A DNA stretch of 64,000 nt from Myxococcales bacterium 68-20. GTDB lineage: Bacteria; Myxococcota_A; Polyangia; Polyangiales; Polyangiaceae. Numbering within the stretch: the first letter of the stretch is position 1; every line of letters begins with the position of its first letter. This document shows, one piece after another, positions 15,859-24,920 of this stretch. The position numbers and the translations under genes were made by a program. A model generated the notes under the pieces. The model searched no databases. It had not been told where the DNA came from and saw only the letters and a program-made list of their open reading frames with translations. The stretch spans positions 258,986 through 322,985 of the forward strand of contig MKVQ01000030.1 in NCBI GenBank assembly GCA_001899635.1, given 5' to 3'.

Positions 15859-17010
15859 ATGCCTTCCGGCGGTTCGACCGAGCGTCCGACGTCGCTGCTC
15901 CTGCGACTCCTTCCCGGGGCGACCGCACATCCTCCGGCGCTCGCACGGCGCCGGCTCCTGACCGGCCTCACCATCGTCGTCGTCTCGATCATCCTGCAGA
16001 CGCTGCCGAGCGCGTTCAAGGCGCAGCACGTCGGCGCGATCGCGTTCCGCTTCGCGTGGTCGCTGCTGAACATGCTCGTGCTGACGGCCGCGCTGTCGTC
16101 GATCTACGACTGGAACCAGCGGCAGCGGGCGAGCACCCCGCGCATACTCGTCAGCGCACTCATCGTGGCGCTGGTGATCTCGACGGCGTTCGCCGCGGCG
16201 TACAACCTCGGGATCCTCCCGACGTGGCCGTCGCTCAGGAACGAAGGCCCGCCACGACCGCTCGCGTCCTCGATGACGTTCGGTCTCGTCATCGGCGTGC
16301 TCCACACCGGCGTCTGGGCACTCGCTTTCGTGTTCCCCTACGTCGCCGAGGATGCACGGCTCCGCGCCCTCGAAGCCGACAAGCTCCGGCTCGAGGCCGC
16401 GCAGCTCAAGAGCGCCGCCGAGCTCGCGCGCCTCCGCTCGCAGCTCGAGCCGCATTTCCTCCTCAACACCCTCAACGCCATCGCCGGCCTCGTCACGGAG
16501 AACCCGCGCGAGGCGCGCCGGCTCATCGCCTGCCTCGGCGACCTCCTGCGCGACTCGCTCCACGACGCAGACGAGCTCCAGCCCCTCGAAGCCGAGGTCG
16601 CCTGGCTGCGTCGCTACGCGGAGATCCTCGAGTCCCGACACGCGGGTACGCTCAGCTTCGTCTGGGAGATCGAGCCGAGCGCGCGGCGCGCCCTCCTCCC
16701 ACGGCTCCTCCTCCAGCCGCTCGTCGAGAACGCGGTGAAGCACGGCGCTCTCCGGCGACGCGGAGGCGGCGTCGTCACCGTTCGCGCCGCGCTCGACGAC
16801 ACGCGACGCGTGATCTGCACGGTCGAGGACAATGGCCCTGGCCTACCGGACGTGGAGCCGAGGCAAGGCGCGTTCGGGCTCCACTCCGTCCGTCGCCGAC
16901 TCGAGCTGAAATTCCCCGACGCCGTCCTTCGCATGGAGTCGTCGAGGTCGGGAACACGGTCCATCGTGGAGCTTCCAGGGCTCCCGATCGCCAACAAGGA
17001 GCTCTCATGA
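15859..17010 (+). CDS. LytS-type sensor histidine kinase
   Basis: 383 aa. Four hydrophobic segments occupy about residues 34-165, with no extracellular sensor domain. A coiled coil follows (about 165-195). The His_kinase domain has acceptor His199 in 'QLEPHFLLNTLNAI', the diagnostic motif of the LytS/YehU class. The HATPase has 'PLVENAVKHG' (N-box) and 'VEDNGPGLP' (G1). The stop overlaps the start of the LytTR regulator (ATGA), so the genes are translationally coupled. The gene runs divergently from the M36 peptidase across a 199-base spacer. The signal sensed is unknown. Confidence 0.93.
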   Translation: MPSGGSTERPTSLLLRLLPGATAHPPALARRRLLTGLTIVVVSIILQTLPSAFKAQHVGAIAFRFAWSLLNMLVLTAALSSIYDWNQRQRASTPRILVSALIVALVISTAFAAAYNLGILPTWPSLRNEGPPRPLASSMTFGLVIGVLHTGVWALAFVFPYVAEDARLRALEADKLRLEAAQLKSAAELARLRSQLEPHFLLNTLNAIAGLVTENPREARRLIACLGDLLRDSLHDADELQPLEAEVAWLRRYAEILESRHAGTLSFVWEIEPSARRALLPRLLLQPLVENAVKHGALRRRGGGVVTVRAALDDTRRVICTVEDNGPGLPDVEPRQGAFGLHSVRRRLELKFPDAVLRMESSRSGTRSIVELPGLPIANKELS

Positions 17011-17837
17011 AGCGCCCCGGAGTCGTTCCGCTACGCACGCTGGTCCTCGAGGACGAATGGCCTGCGCGCAACTACCTCGTCGAGCTGCTCGAAGGCACGG
17101 GGCTCGCGGAGGTCGTGGGCGCGATCGCATCGGTCGATGAGGCACGCGCCGTCCTCGCGGCCGCGAAGAACGGGGTCAGCGTCGACGTGGTGTTCGTCGA
17201 CGTGCAGCTCATGCCCGATGGCGAGGGCGCCGGACTCGAGCTCGTGCGTGAGCTCTCGAGCGAGCCCAACGCACCGCTCTTCGTGCTCGCGACCGCCTTC
17301 AGGGAGCACGCGCTCGAGGCATTCGAGCTGGGCGTCGCCGACTACCTCATCAAGCCGTTCACCGAGGAGCGGGTGGAGGCGTGCCTCGGCCGGCTGCACG
17401 CGCGCCGGGCTCGCTCGGAGTCGCAACCGCCGCCCCCGCCACTGCGGATCGTCGCACGCCGCGGCCGCGGCCTCGTGTTCGTCGAGCCGTCGGAGGTCTG
17501 GGCGTTCGAGGCGGCCGACCGCCTGACGTCGGTGCACACCGCTCACGGGACGTTCGACGTCGACCTCTCGCTCTCCGCGATCGAAGCGTCGCTTGGTCGC
17601 TCGTTCGCGCGCGTGCACCGCAACTGGCTCGTCAACGCCTCGCACATCAAGCGGCTCGACCGCGATGGGAGCGAAACGACGATCTTCGTCGGTGCCGCCC
17701 TCGCCGCCGATGACGCCGGGTCGAGCGAGCGCGGCAGCTCGTCCAACAGCGGGCTCACGGTACCGGTCGCTCGCGAGCGCGCGCAAGGCGTCCGAGAGAT
17801 GCTGCTCTCGAACGCGATGGGCGTCCGCCGAACGTGA
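17007..17837 (+). CDS. LytTR-type response regulator
   Basis: 276 aa starting within the kinase stop codon (ATGA overlap). The receiver domain spans about 8-125 with phospho-acceptor Asp65 (VVFVDVQLMP) and Lys in LIKPFTEE. A Pro-rich linker (about 137-145) leads to a LytTR DNA-binding domain (about 147-245: 'VFVEPSEVWAFEAADRLTSVHT', 'FARVHRNWLVNASHIKRLDRDG'). The family binds direct-repeat sites. Three GTCACAG repeats on a 10-base period begin 13 bases after this gene and upstream of the TonB receptor gene. Confidence 0.94.
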   Translation: MKRPGVVPLRTLVLEDEWPARNYLVELLEGTGLAEVVGAIASVDEARAVLAAAKNGVSVDVVFVDVQLMPDGEGAGLELVRELSSEPNAPLFVLATAFREHALEAFELGVADYLIKPFTEERVEACLGRLHARRARSESQPPPPPLRIVARRGRGLVFVEPSEVWAFEAADRLTSVHTAHGTFDVDLSLSAIEASLGRSFARVHRNWLVNASHIKRLDRDGSETTIFVGAALAADDAGSSERGSSSNSGLTVPVARERAQGVREMLLSNAMGVRRT

Positions 17838-18184
17838 CCTGAAACGAATCGTCACAGCTCGTCACAGATCGTCACAGTACGTCGCCGCCGAGCATCGCTC
17901 GCCCCTCGAGAGAACGCCCGTTCTCGCACGGATCGTCATCGATCGTTCGACGTCGGGCTAGCTGAGGTGCAAATCCGCCGGCGCAGCGGCGAATTACGCT
18001 CGTCTGGAGCGCGGCGCGCGACTTGCTGTGCGGGCCCCCGAATGTCGAACCAGAAGGCGCGTCGAGCCGATCGACGCAGCATGCCGGCGATTCGCGCGCG
18101 AATCGTCCCCCTCCACGCGATCTTTTTCCGAAATGTGGCGCCCGCCGCGCAACCATGGGCGGACATCGATCATCGGAGGCGCCC
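17838..18184 (+). promoter_or_regulatory. 347-base leader of the TonB receptor with GTCACAG direct repeats
   Basis: No coding sequence is supported here. At 17851-17877 the heptamer GTCACAG occurs three times with start-to-start spacing of exactly 10 bases (17851, 17861, 17871) and a partial GTC at 17881. This puts all copies on one face of the helix. It sits just downstream of the LytTR regulator gene and about 300 bases upstream of the receptor start. Binding by the LytTR regulator is inferred. Confidence 0.45.
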
Positions 18185-20779
18185 GTGAAGAAGCGCTCTC
18201 CGCTTCGTCGGGCGCTGCTCGCAGGACTCGTGTCGGGGCTCTCGCTCAGCGCGTCGTCTGCCGTCGCGCAACCGGCGAATCCCGGTCCCTCTGGAGTCCC
18301 CGCGCAGCCTCGAGCCGAAGTCGTCCCCCCGCGGCTGAAAACGGACTCGCCTGCCCGCTACCCCGATCAAGCGCTGCGTGACGGCATCCGCAAGAAGGTG
18401 ACCGTCCAGCTGGTCCTCGAGGTCGATGCCTCGGGCGTCGTGAAGAACGCGACGATCGACGCGCCGGCAGGCCACGGCTTCGACGAGGCCGCCGCGTCCG
18501 CCGCGTCGTCGCTCGTCTTCGAGCCCGCGACCCGCAACGGGACGCCGATCGCGGCGATGATCCGCTTCTCGTACACGTTCGAGCCACCGAACGCACGCAT
18601 CGCCGGCCGAGTGATGCGCCAGCCGAGCGAGGCGCCGGTCGCCGGCGCGACCGTCATCGTGCGCGACGCGGACGGCGTCGAATATCCGACGACGACGGAC
18701 GCCGACGGCAACTTCCGCGTCGAAGGCCTCGTCCCCGGCAAGGTGCACATCCACGTCGAAGCGCGTGGGCGTAAGGCGGAGGATCTCGACGAGGACGTCG
18801 GGCCGGGCGAGGAGGCGATGGTCACCCTCCGGCTCGCCTCCGACGAGGAGCCGCCCCCGCCGCCGCCGAACCTCCCCCCCGGCGAGGTCGTCGAGGAGGT
18901 CCGCGTCCGTGGCGAACGTCCGCCGCGCGAAGTCACGAAGCGCAGCATCCCGCGCGAGGAGATCGCGCTCATCCCCGGAACGAACGGCGACGCGCTCCGC
19001 TCACTGCAGAACCTCCCCGGCGTCGCGCGCCCGCCGCCCTTCGGCGGCGCCCTGGTCGTTCGAGGCTCCTCGCCTCAGGACACGCAGTACTTCGTCGACG
19101 GGACGAACATCCCGCTCGTCTATCACTTCGGCGGACTCTCCTCGGTCCTGCCCACCGAGGTACTCGACCGCATCGACTTCTACCCCGGCAACTTCGGCGC
19201 CCAATACGGCCGAGGAATGGGCGGCATCGTCGACGTGGCCGTCCGCGGGCCGAAGAACGACGGCAAGGTCCACGGCATGGCGCAGATGGACTTCATCGAC
19301 GCGCGCGTGGTCGCCGAGAGCTCGCTCGGGAAGGGATGGAGCTTCCTCGTCGGCGGCCGTCGCTCGTACTTCGATCTCTGGCTCGGCCCGATCCTCGAGC
19401 AGGCCGGAGGCGTGAGCACGGCGCCGCGCTACTACGACTATCAGGTGATGCTGAAGAAGGAGTTCGCCCCGGACCACGAGCTCCGGTTCTTCCTCTTCGG
19501 CTCCGACGACCGGATCGAGATCTTCGGCTCCGACTTCGGCGGCGACTTCGTCCTCGGCGGCGGCATCCGCGCGCTCACCGCGTTCTGGCGTCTGCAGGCG
19601 CGCTACCTCTACAAGATCAACTCGAAGACGCGCGTGACCGCGGTGGCTGCGTACGGCAGCGACCGGATCAACCTCGGGTTCGGCAGCAACTTCCTCGAGG
19701 TGACGACCCACCCGCTCTCCGCGCGCGCCGAGCTCTCGCACCGCATCGCCCGACCGGTAACCGTAAACATCGGCACGGACGTGGCCTACACGCCCTACGA
19801 CCTCAACATCCGTCTCCCGCGACCGACGCGTCCGGGCGTTCCGGACAGCGGCCTCGCGGCGCCGTCGCTCTCGCAGACGGTCTCGGACGCCCTCTTCATG
19901 CCGGCGGCCTACGCCGACGTCGAGCTCACCCCGTTCAAGGGCACGCGCATCGTCCCCGGCTTTCGTGCAGACTACACAAATATGATCAAACGCTGGGACT
20001 GGTCCCCGCGCGTGGTCTTCCGCCAGGATCTGACGACGTCGGGCCCTCGCACGACGGTAAAGGGCGGCGTTGGCATGTATTACCAGCCGCCCGACCCCGC
20101 AGAGCTCGATCCCATCTTCGGGCAGCTCGGCCTCAAGACCAACCGCGCCGTCCACTACGCGCTCGGGATGGAGCAGGAGATCAGCTCGAACGTCGAGGTC
20201 TCGGTCGAGGGCTTCTACAAGTCGCTCGATCGGCTCGTCGTGCAGGACGCGAAGAACTCCGGTGACGGCCGGGTGTACGGCGCGGAGTGGCTCCTGCGCT
20301 GGAAGAACGATCCGAAGCTGTTCGGGTGGCTCGCGTACACGCTCATGCGGAGCGAACGGCGCGACTCGCAGGACGAGCTGCTCCGCCTCTTCGAATACGA
20401 TCAGACGCACATCCTGACGGCGGTCCTGAGCCGCGCGCTCCCGGACGGCTGGCGCGTCGGCGGGCGCTTCCGCCTCGTCTCGGGCAACCTCTACACCCCG
20501 AACAACCCCGGCGCGCTCGACGTCGACCGCGGCGCCTACCAGCCGGTGACCTCGCTCCCGTTCTACGGCTCCCGCCTCGGCATGTTCCATCAGCTCGACT
20601 TCCGGATCGACAAGACGCTCAACGCGAAGCCACTGAAGCTGACAGCGTATCTCGACATCCAGAACGTCTACTTCCATCGCTCCGAAGAGGGCGTCTCGTA
20701 CAACTTCAACTACACGCAGAGGCAGCCGGTGCTCGGCCTTCCGATCCTCCCCATCATCGGCCTGCGAGGTGACCTGTGA
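18185..20779 (+). CDS. TonB-dependent receptor with N-terminal TonB C-terminal-like domain
   Basis: 864 aa from a GTG at 18185 with GGAGGC just upstream, which then gives a clean signal peptide (cleavage near SAVAQ, residue ~29). Order of domains: TonB C-terminal-like fold (about 48-130, 'ARYPDQALRDGIRKKVTVQL...VFEPATRNG'); carboxypeptidase-regulatory-like domain (about 135-215); Pro-rich linker; a TonB-box-like stretch EEVRVRGE; plug (about 245-370, 'LQNLPGVARPP', 'VVRGSSPQDTQYFVDG'); and a 22-strand-type beta-barrel to the end. It should sit in the outer membrane and import a ligand using TonB energy. The ligand is unknown. Its stop overlaps the next lipoprotein gene by 4 bases. Confidence 0.92.
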   Translation: MKKRSPLRRALLAGLVSGLSLSASSAVAQPANPGPSGVPAQPRAEVVPPRLKTDSPARYPDQALRDGIRKKVTVQLVLEVDASGVVKNATIDAPAGHGFDEAAASAASSLVFEPATRNGTPIAAMIRFSYTFEPPNARIAGRVMRQPSEAPVAGATVIVRDADGVEYPTTTDADGNFRVEGLVPGKVHIHVEARGRKAEDLDEDVGPGEEAMVTLRLASDEEPPPPPPNLPPGEVVEEVRVRGERPPREVTKRSIPREEIALIPGTNGDALRSLQNLPGVARPPPFGGALVVRGSSPQDTQYFVDGTNIPLVYHFGGLSSVLPTEVLDRIDFYPGNFGAQYGRGMGGIVDVAVRGPKNDGKVHGMAQMDFIDARVVAESSLGKGWSFLVGGRRSYFDLWLGPILEQAGGVSTAPRYYDYQVMLKKEFAPDHELRFFLFGSDDRIEIFGSDFGGDFVLGGGIRALTAFWRLQARYLYKINSKTRVTAVAAYGSDRINLGFGSNFLEVTTHPLSARAELSHRIARPVTVNIGTDVAYTPYDLNIRLPRPTRPGVPDSGLAAPSLSQTVSDALFMPAAYADVELTPFKGTRIVPGFRADYTNMIKRWDWSPRVVFRQDLTTSGPRTTVKGGVGMYYQPPDPAELDPIFGQLGLKTNRAVHYALGMEQEISSNVEVSVEGFYKSLDRLVVQDAKNSGDGRVYGAEWLLRWKNDPKLFGWLAYTLMRSERRDSQDELLRLFEYDQTHILTAVLSRALPDGWRVGGRFRLVSGNLYTPNNPGALDVDRGAYQPVTSLPFYGSRLGMFHQLDFRIDKTLNAKPLKLTAYLDIQNVYFHRSEEGVSYNFNYTQRQPVLGLPILPIIGLRGDL

Positions 20780-21771
20780 AGGCGCACAACATCGCAAGCG
20801 CCTCCGCCTCCGTCCTCGCCCTCGCCTTCGCGCTCGTGGCCGGGTGCGGGAGCGACTTCGCGCCCAAGAACGCCGTCACCGGAGTTCGCATCCTCGCCGC
20901 GCGCGCCGACCAGCCGTACGCGCGGCCAGGCGAGACCGTCCGCGTCGAGGTGCTGGCGCACGACGGTCGGACCGCGCCGGCCGAGCCGATGCGGGTCTTC
21001 TGGTTCCCGGCCCCGTGCGTGTCGCCGCCGGGCGACCTCTACTTCGCGTGCTTCCCGGCGTTCGAGGCGCTCTTCCCGGTCGGTGTCGACCTCACGCCGT
21101 CGCTCGTCGAGAGCCGGGAGCTCACCTTCACGATCCCTCCGGACGCGCTCGCGAACGCCGTCGTACACCCAGGCCAGCGCGAGCGGTACACCTCGGCGTT
21201 CGCCTTCATGGTCGCGTGCCCTGGTCACGTCGAGCGGATCGCGCGACGAGGCGACCTCGGACCGAACGCGATCCCGGTCGCATGCATGAACGCGCGCGGT
21301 GAGCCGCTTCCCGCCGACCAGTTCGTCTTCGGCTACACGCAGGTCTATGTCTTCGACGAGCGACGCAACGCGATCCCGAAGCTCGAAGGCATCACCTTCG
21401 AGGGCAAACCCGTCGACCTCGCCACCGGCATCGTGACCGAGCGCTGCCGCGAAGAAGAGACGGGCGACACGTGCAAGAAGAAGGTGAAGTTCGACGTCAC
21501 CTTCCCCGAGGACGCGGCCGAGGTCGATCCCGACAACGTCGACGCCGAAGGCAAGGTGGGCCGCGAGGCGATCTACGTCGACTGGTTCACCTCGGTCGGG
21601 AAGTTCCAGACGAACCGCAAGATCCTGTTCGACGGCAACCTCGGCCGAACGCCGAAGCCGGCGATCGACTTCAACGCGCCGTTCGGGCCGGCCAAGGGCA
21701 CCGTCTGGGCCGTCCTGCACGACAACCGAGGCGGCACGTCGTGGCTCGAGGTCCCGATCGAGATCAAGTGA
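20776..21771 (+). CDS. lipoprotein coupled to the TonB receptor
   Basis: 331 aa, GTG start overlapping the receptor stop (GTGA). Lipoprotein signal with lipobox LVAGC (Cys24). The mature part is beta-rich with an Ig-like pattern ('VTGVRILAARADQPYARPGETVRVEVLAHDG') and several cysteines, but no named family. Coupling and order suggest an outer-membrane surface lipoprotein working with the receptor, by analogy with SusC/SusD-type pairs, though it does not resemble SusD. The 3' end overlaps the convergent RND gene by 8 bases. Confidence 0.85.
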   Translation: MKAHNIASASASVLALAFALVAGCGSDFAPKNAVTGVRILAARADQPYARPGETVRVEVLAHDGRTAPAEPMRVFWFPAPCVSPPGDLYFACFPAFEALFPVGVDLTPSLVESRELTFTIPPDALANAVVHPGQRERYTSAFAFMVACPGHVERIARRGDLGPNAIPVACMNARGEPLPADQFVFGYTQVYVFDERRNAIPKLEGITFEGKPVDLATGIVTERCREEETGDTCKKKVKFDVTFPEDAAEVDPDNVDAEGKVGREAIYVDWFTSVGKFQTNRKILFDGNLGRTPKPAIDFNAPFGPAKGTVWAVLHDNRGGTSWLEVPIEIK

Positions 21772-24700
21772 CGTTCGTCGCTCGCCCCGGGGCGGGGGCG
21801 CCCTTCTTCTGGAAGAGGCGCCCCTTCACCCGATCGCTCACGACATAGAAGGCCGGCACGACGACCAGGCTCAGGATCGTCGAGACGGTCAGACCACCGA
21901 GCACCGCGGCGGCCATCGGGCTGCGCGTCTCCGTGCCCGGTCCGAGCCCGAGGATCGGCGGCACCGCCGCCGTCATCGTGGCGATCGTCGTCATCAGGAT
22001 GGGGCGAAGCCGCAGCGGGCCCGCCTTGGCAGCGGCCGACAGCGCATCGAGCTTCTCGTGCTCGCGGATGTGCTCCGCGTACTCGACGAGAAGGATCGAG
22101 TTCTTCTTCACGATGCCCATGAGGAGCAAGAGGCCGATCATGCTGAAGAGGTTCAGCGTCTTGCCGGCGACCACGAGGCCGATGACGGCCCCGCATATCG
22201 CCAGGGGCAAGATGGTGAGCACCGTCACGGGATGGAGGAACGAGTTGAACTGGCTCGCCAGCACCATGTACGCGACGAGGATGCCGACGAGCATCGCGAA
22301 CCAGAGGCCGCTCGTCGTCTCCTCGAGCTGAGACGCCTGCCCTCCCGCCGCGACGCGGAGCCCGACGGGGAGATCCTTCGCGAGCTCGTGGACCCGCGCC
22401 ATCGCCTCCGCCTGGGAGTGGCCGGCGCCGACGTTGGCCTTGATGCTGATCGCGCGCTCGCGGTCGAGACGGCTGATCGTCTGGAGGACCGGCTTCTCCT
22501 CCTGGGTGACGACCATCGAGAGCGGGATCAGCGAGTTGTTCGCGCCGCGCACGCGGATGAGCGAGAGGTCCTCCGGGCGCGTGCGTTGAGAGGCGAGCAG
22601 GCGCATCCGGATGTCGACGCGCCGCCCCGCGGTGGAGAACTTGCCGACCGTGTTCCCGCCGACGAGCGCGCTGACCGTGCTCCCGAGCTCGCTGATCGAG
22701 ACGCCGAGCTCGGTCGCACGGCGGCGGTCCGGCGTGACCTGCAGCTCGGAGCCCCCGACCTGGTAGTCGGAGGTGATGTCGGTCGCGATGCCGCTCCTCT
22801 CGAGCTCGGTCCTGAACATGTCCGCAGCGGCGACGAGGGCGTCCCAGTCGGAGCCGCGGATCGTGAAGTCGATCGGCGAGCCGCCCGACGAGACGCCGAA
22901 GCCTTGCTGCGACGGATCCTGGACCGAGCCACGAATGCCGGGGATCCCCTGGAGGTCCTTCCGGAGCGCGACCATGAGCTGCTGCGCCGACTGCTTCCGC
23001 TCGTTCGGGGGCACGAGCGTGAGCGAGATCGACCCGGACGCTCCGTTCATCGACACGAGCATGCGCGCGATCTCGGGATGCCTCGCGATCCGCTCCTCCG
23101 CCTTCGCGAGGAGTGGTTGCGCCGCCATCGGCGTCGTGCCGGCCTCGGTCGAGAGGCGCACGTTCAGGCGGCTCTGATCCTGTGACGGGATGAACTCCGT
23201 CTTGATGCGCGTGACGAGAAGGGCGCTGGCTGCGAGCACGAGCACCGAGCCGAGGAGCACCTTCACCGGATGCCGGAGCGACGCGCGGAGCACGCGCGCA
23301 TAGGCACGCTCGAGCGCACCGAAGCCGCGGTCCACGAGGCGGCCGACGGCGCTCCGTCCCTCGCGCGACGTGTTCAGCATCTGGGCGCAGCGCGCCGGGG
23401 CGAGCGTGATCGCCTCGAAGTACGAGAGCATCACCGCGACGGAGAGGGTCACGCCGAACTGGAAGAAGAACTTGCCGATGACGCCCTTCATGAAGACGAC
23501 CGGCAGGAAGATCGCGATCACCGCGAGGGTCGCGGCGAGGGCGGCGAAGGTGATTTCCTTCGTGCCCTCCGAGGAGGCGCGGACCTTGTCTTTGCCCATC
23601 TCCGCGTGGCGGTAGATGTTCTCCATGACCATGACCGCGTCGTCGACGACGAGGCCGACGGCGAGCGACAGTCCGAGGAGCGTGAACGTATTGAGCGTGA
23701 AGCCGCAGAAGTAGACGACCGCGACGGTGCCGAGCAGCGACATCGGGATCGCGAGGACGACGTTCATCGTGCTCGATAGCGAGCCGAGGAAGAGCCAGCA
23801 CACGAGCGCCGTCAGCGCCACGGCCATCACCAGCTCGAGCTGGAGCTCGTGGACCGACTCCTCGATGAAGACGGTGGAGTCGAAGAGGACCTCGACGTTC
23901 ATCCCCTCCGGGAGCGTCCGTTGGATCTCGGCGACGCGGGCCTTCACCGCGGCGGCAACTGCGACGGCGTTCGTGCCGCGCTGCTTGAGGATGCCGAGGG
24001 TCTGGAGGGGAACGCCGTCGAGGCGGGAGATCGACGTCGCGTCCTCGAAGCCGTCCTCGACGAGCCCGACGTCCTCGAGATAGATGGGCGCGGTGCCGGG
24101 GGTCGTCACGCCCGTGCGGGCGTCGACCGTCGGGGGCTTGCCCTTCTTCACGACCAGCTTCCTGAGCTGCTCGATGTCGAGCGCCTCGCCGAGCAAGCGC
24201 ACGTCGAGCGCGCGTCCGCCGGTGTCGAGCTGACCGCCGGGTACCTCGACGTGCTCGGTCTTGATCGCGCTGATGATGTCGCTCGCGACGACGCCCTTCT
24301 CGATGAGCCTGCTGGCGTCGAGCCAGATGCGGACGTTGCGCGCCTGCGCGCCGCTCAGCGTGATCTGGCCTACGCCTTCGACCGTCTGCAGGCGCTCCTG
24401 CACCTGGTACTTGGCGACGTCCGCGAGCATCTGCTTCGAGAACGGGCCGGTCACGGCGATCTGGAGGATCGCGGTGTCGTCGGGGTTCGACTTCGAGACC
24501 GTCACCGCGGGGACGTCCTTCGGGAGCGAGCGCTGCGAGGAGGCGACGCGGGCCTGGACGTCCTGGAGCGCGAGATCGACGTCGCGCGACATGTCGAACG
24601 TCGCCGTCACACGAGCGCTTCCGGCGCGTGCCTGCGAGCTGATCTGCTTGACGCCCTCGACCTGCGAGATCGCCTGCTCGATCGGCTCGACGAGCTCACG

Positions 24701-24880
24701 CTCGACGGCAGGCGGCGACGCGCCGGGCCACTGAACCGAGACGGAGATGTTGGGATAGTCGACGTCCGGGAACTGGCTGATCCCGATGCGCGTCAGCGCG
24801 ACGATGCCGAACAGCATCGTGCACGCCATCAGCATCCACGCGAACACCGGGTTCTTGATCGATACGTCGGTGATGCTCAC
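21764..24880 (-). CDS. RND efflux transporter, HAE1 family inner-membrane pump
   Basis: 1038 aa from a GTG at 24880 with GAGGAGG just upstream; the family's usual opening 'SITDVSIKNPVFAWMLMAC' follows at once. Twelve-helix layout with two periplasmic loops. Recognisable blocks include 'PGASPPAVERELVEPIEQAI', 'LGLSLAVGLVVDDAVMVMENIYRH' (the TM4 Asp-Asp proton relay), 'PLSMVV' and 'LLLMGIVKKNSILLVEYA'. It exports hydrophobic or amphiphilic compounds using the proton gradient, with the adaptor and channel encoded just upstream. The substrate cannot be read from the sequence. It is the last gene of the three-gene efflux operon. Confidence 0.95.
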   Translation of the reverse strand: MSITDVSIKNPVFAWMLMACTMLFGIVALTRIGISQFPDVDYPNISVSVQWPGASPPAVERELVEPIEQAISQVEGVKQISSQARAGSARVTATFDMSRDVDLALQDVQARVASSQRSLPKDVPAVTVSKSNPDDTAILQIAVTGPFSKQMLADVAKYQVQERLQTVEGVGQITLSGAQARNVRIWLDASRLIEKGVVASDIISAIKTEHVEVPGGQLDTGGRALDVRLLGEALDIEQLRKLVVKKGKPPTVDARTGVTTPGTAPIYLEDVGLVEDGFEDATSISRLDGVPLQTLGILKQRGTNAVAVAAAVKARVAEIQRTLPEGMNVEVLFDSTVFIEESVHELQLELVMAVALTALVCWLFLGSLSSTMNVVLAIPMSLLGTVAVVYFCGFTLNTFTLLGLSLAVGLVVDDAVMVMENIYRHAEMGKDKVRASSEGTKEITFAALAATLAVIAIFLPVVFMKGVIGKFFFQFGVTLSVAVMLSYFEAITLAPARCAQMLNTSREGRSAVGRLVDRGFGALERAYARVLRASLRHPVKVLLGSVLVLAASALLVTRIKTEFIPSQDQSRLNVRLSTEAGTTPMAAQPLLAKAEERIARHPEIARMLVSMNGASGSISLTLVPPNERKQSAQQLMVALRKDLQGIPGIRGSVQDPSQQGFGVSSGGSPIDFTIRGSDWDALVAAADMFRTELERSGIATDITSDYQVGGSELQVTPDRRRATELGVSISELGSTVSALVGGNTVGKFSTAGRRVDIRMRLLASQRTRPEDLSLIRVRGANNSLIPLSMVVTQEEKPVLQTISRLDRERAISIKANVGAGHSQAEAMARVHELAKDLPVGLRVAAGGQASQLEETTSGLWFAMLVGILVAYMVLASQFNSFLHPVTVLTILPLAICGAVIGLVVAGKTLNLFSMIGLLLLMGIVKKNSILLVEYAEHIREHEKLDALSAAAKAGPLRLRPILMTTIATMTAAVPPILGLGPGTETRSPMAAAVLGGLTVSTILSLVVVPAFYVVSDRVKGRLFQKKGAPAPGRATNVT

Positions 24881-24920
24881 GCGCCTCCTCCGGTCGCCCG
24901 TGGATTCCGCTCGACCCGGT

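Noticed and set aside
17851-17883. GTCACAG repeats as a CRISPR array
   Set aside because: Repeat unit of 7 with 3-base spacers is far too short, and there are no cas genes.
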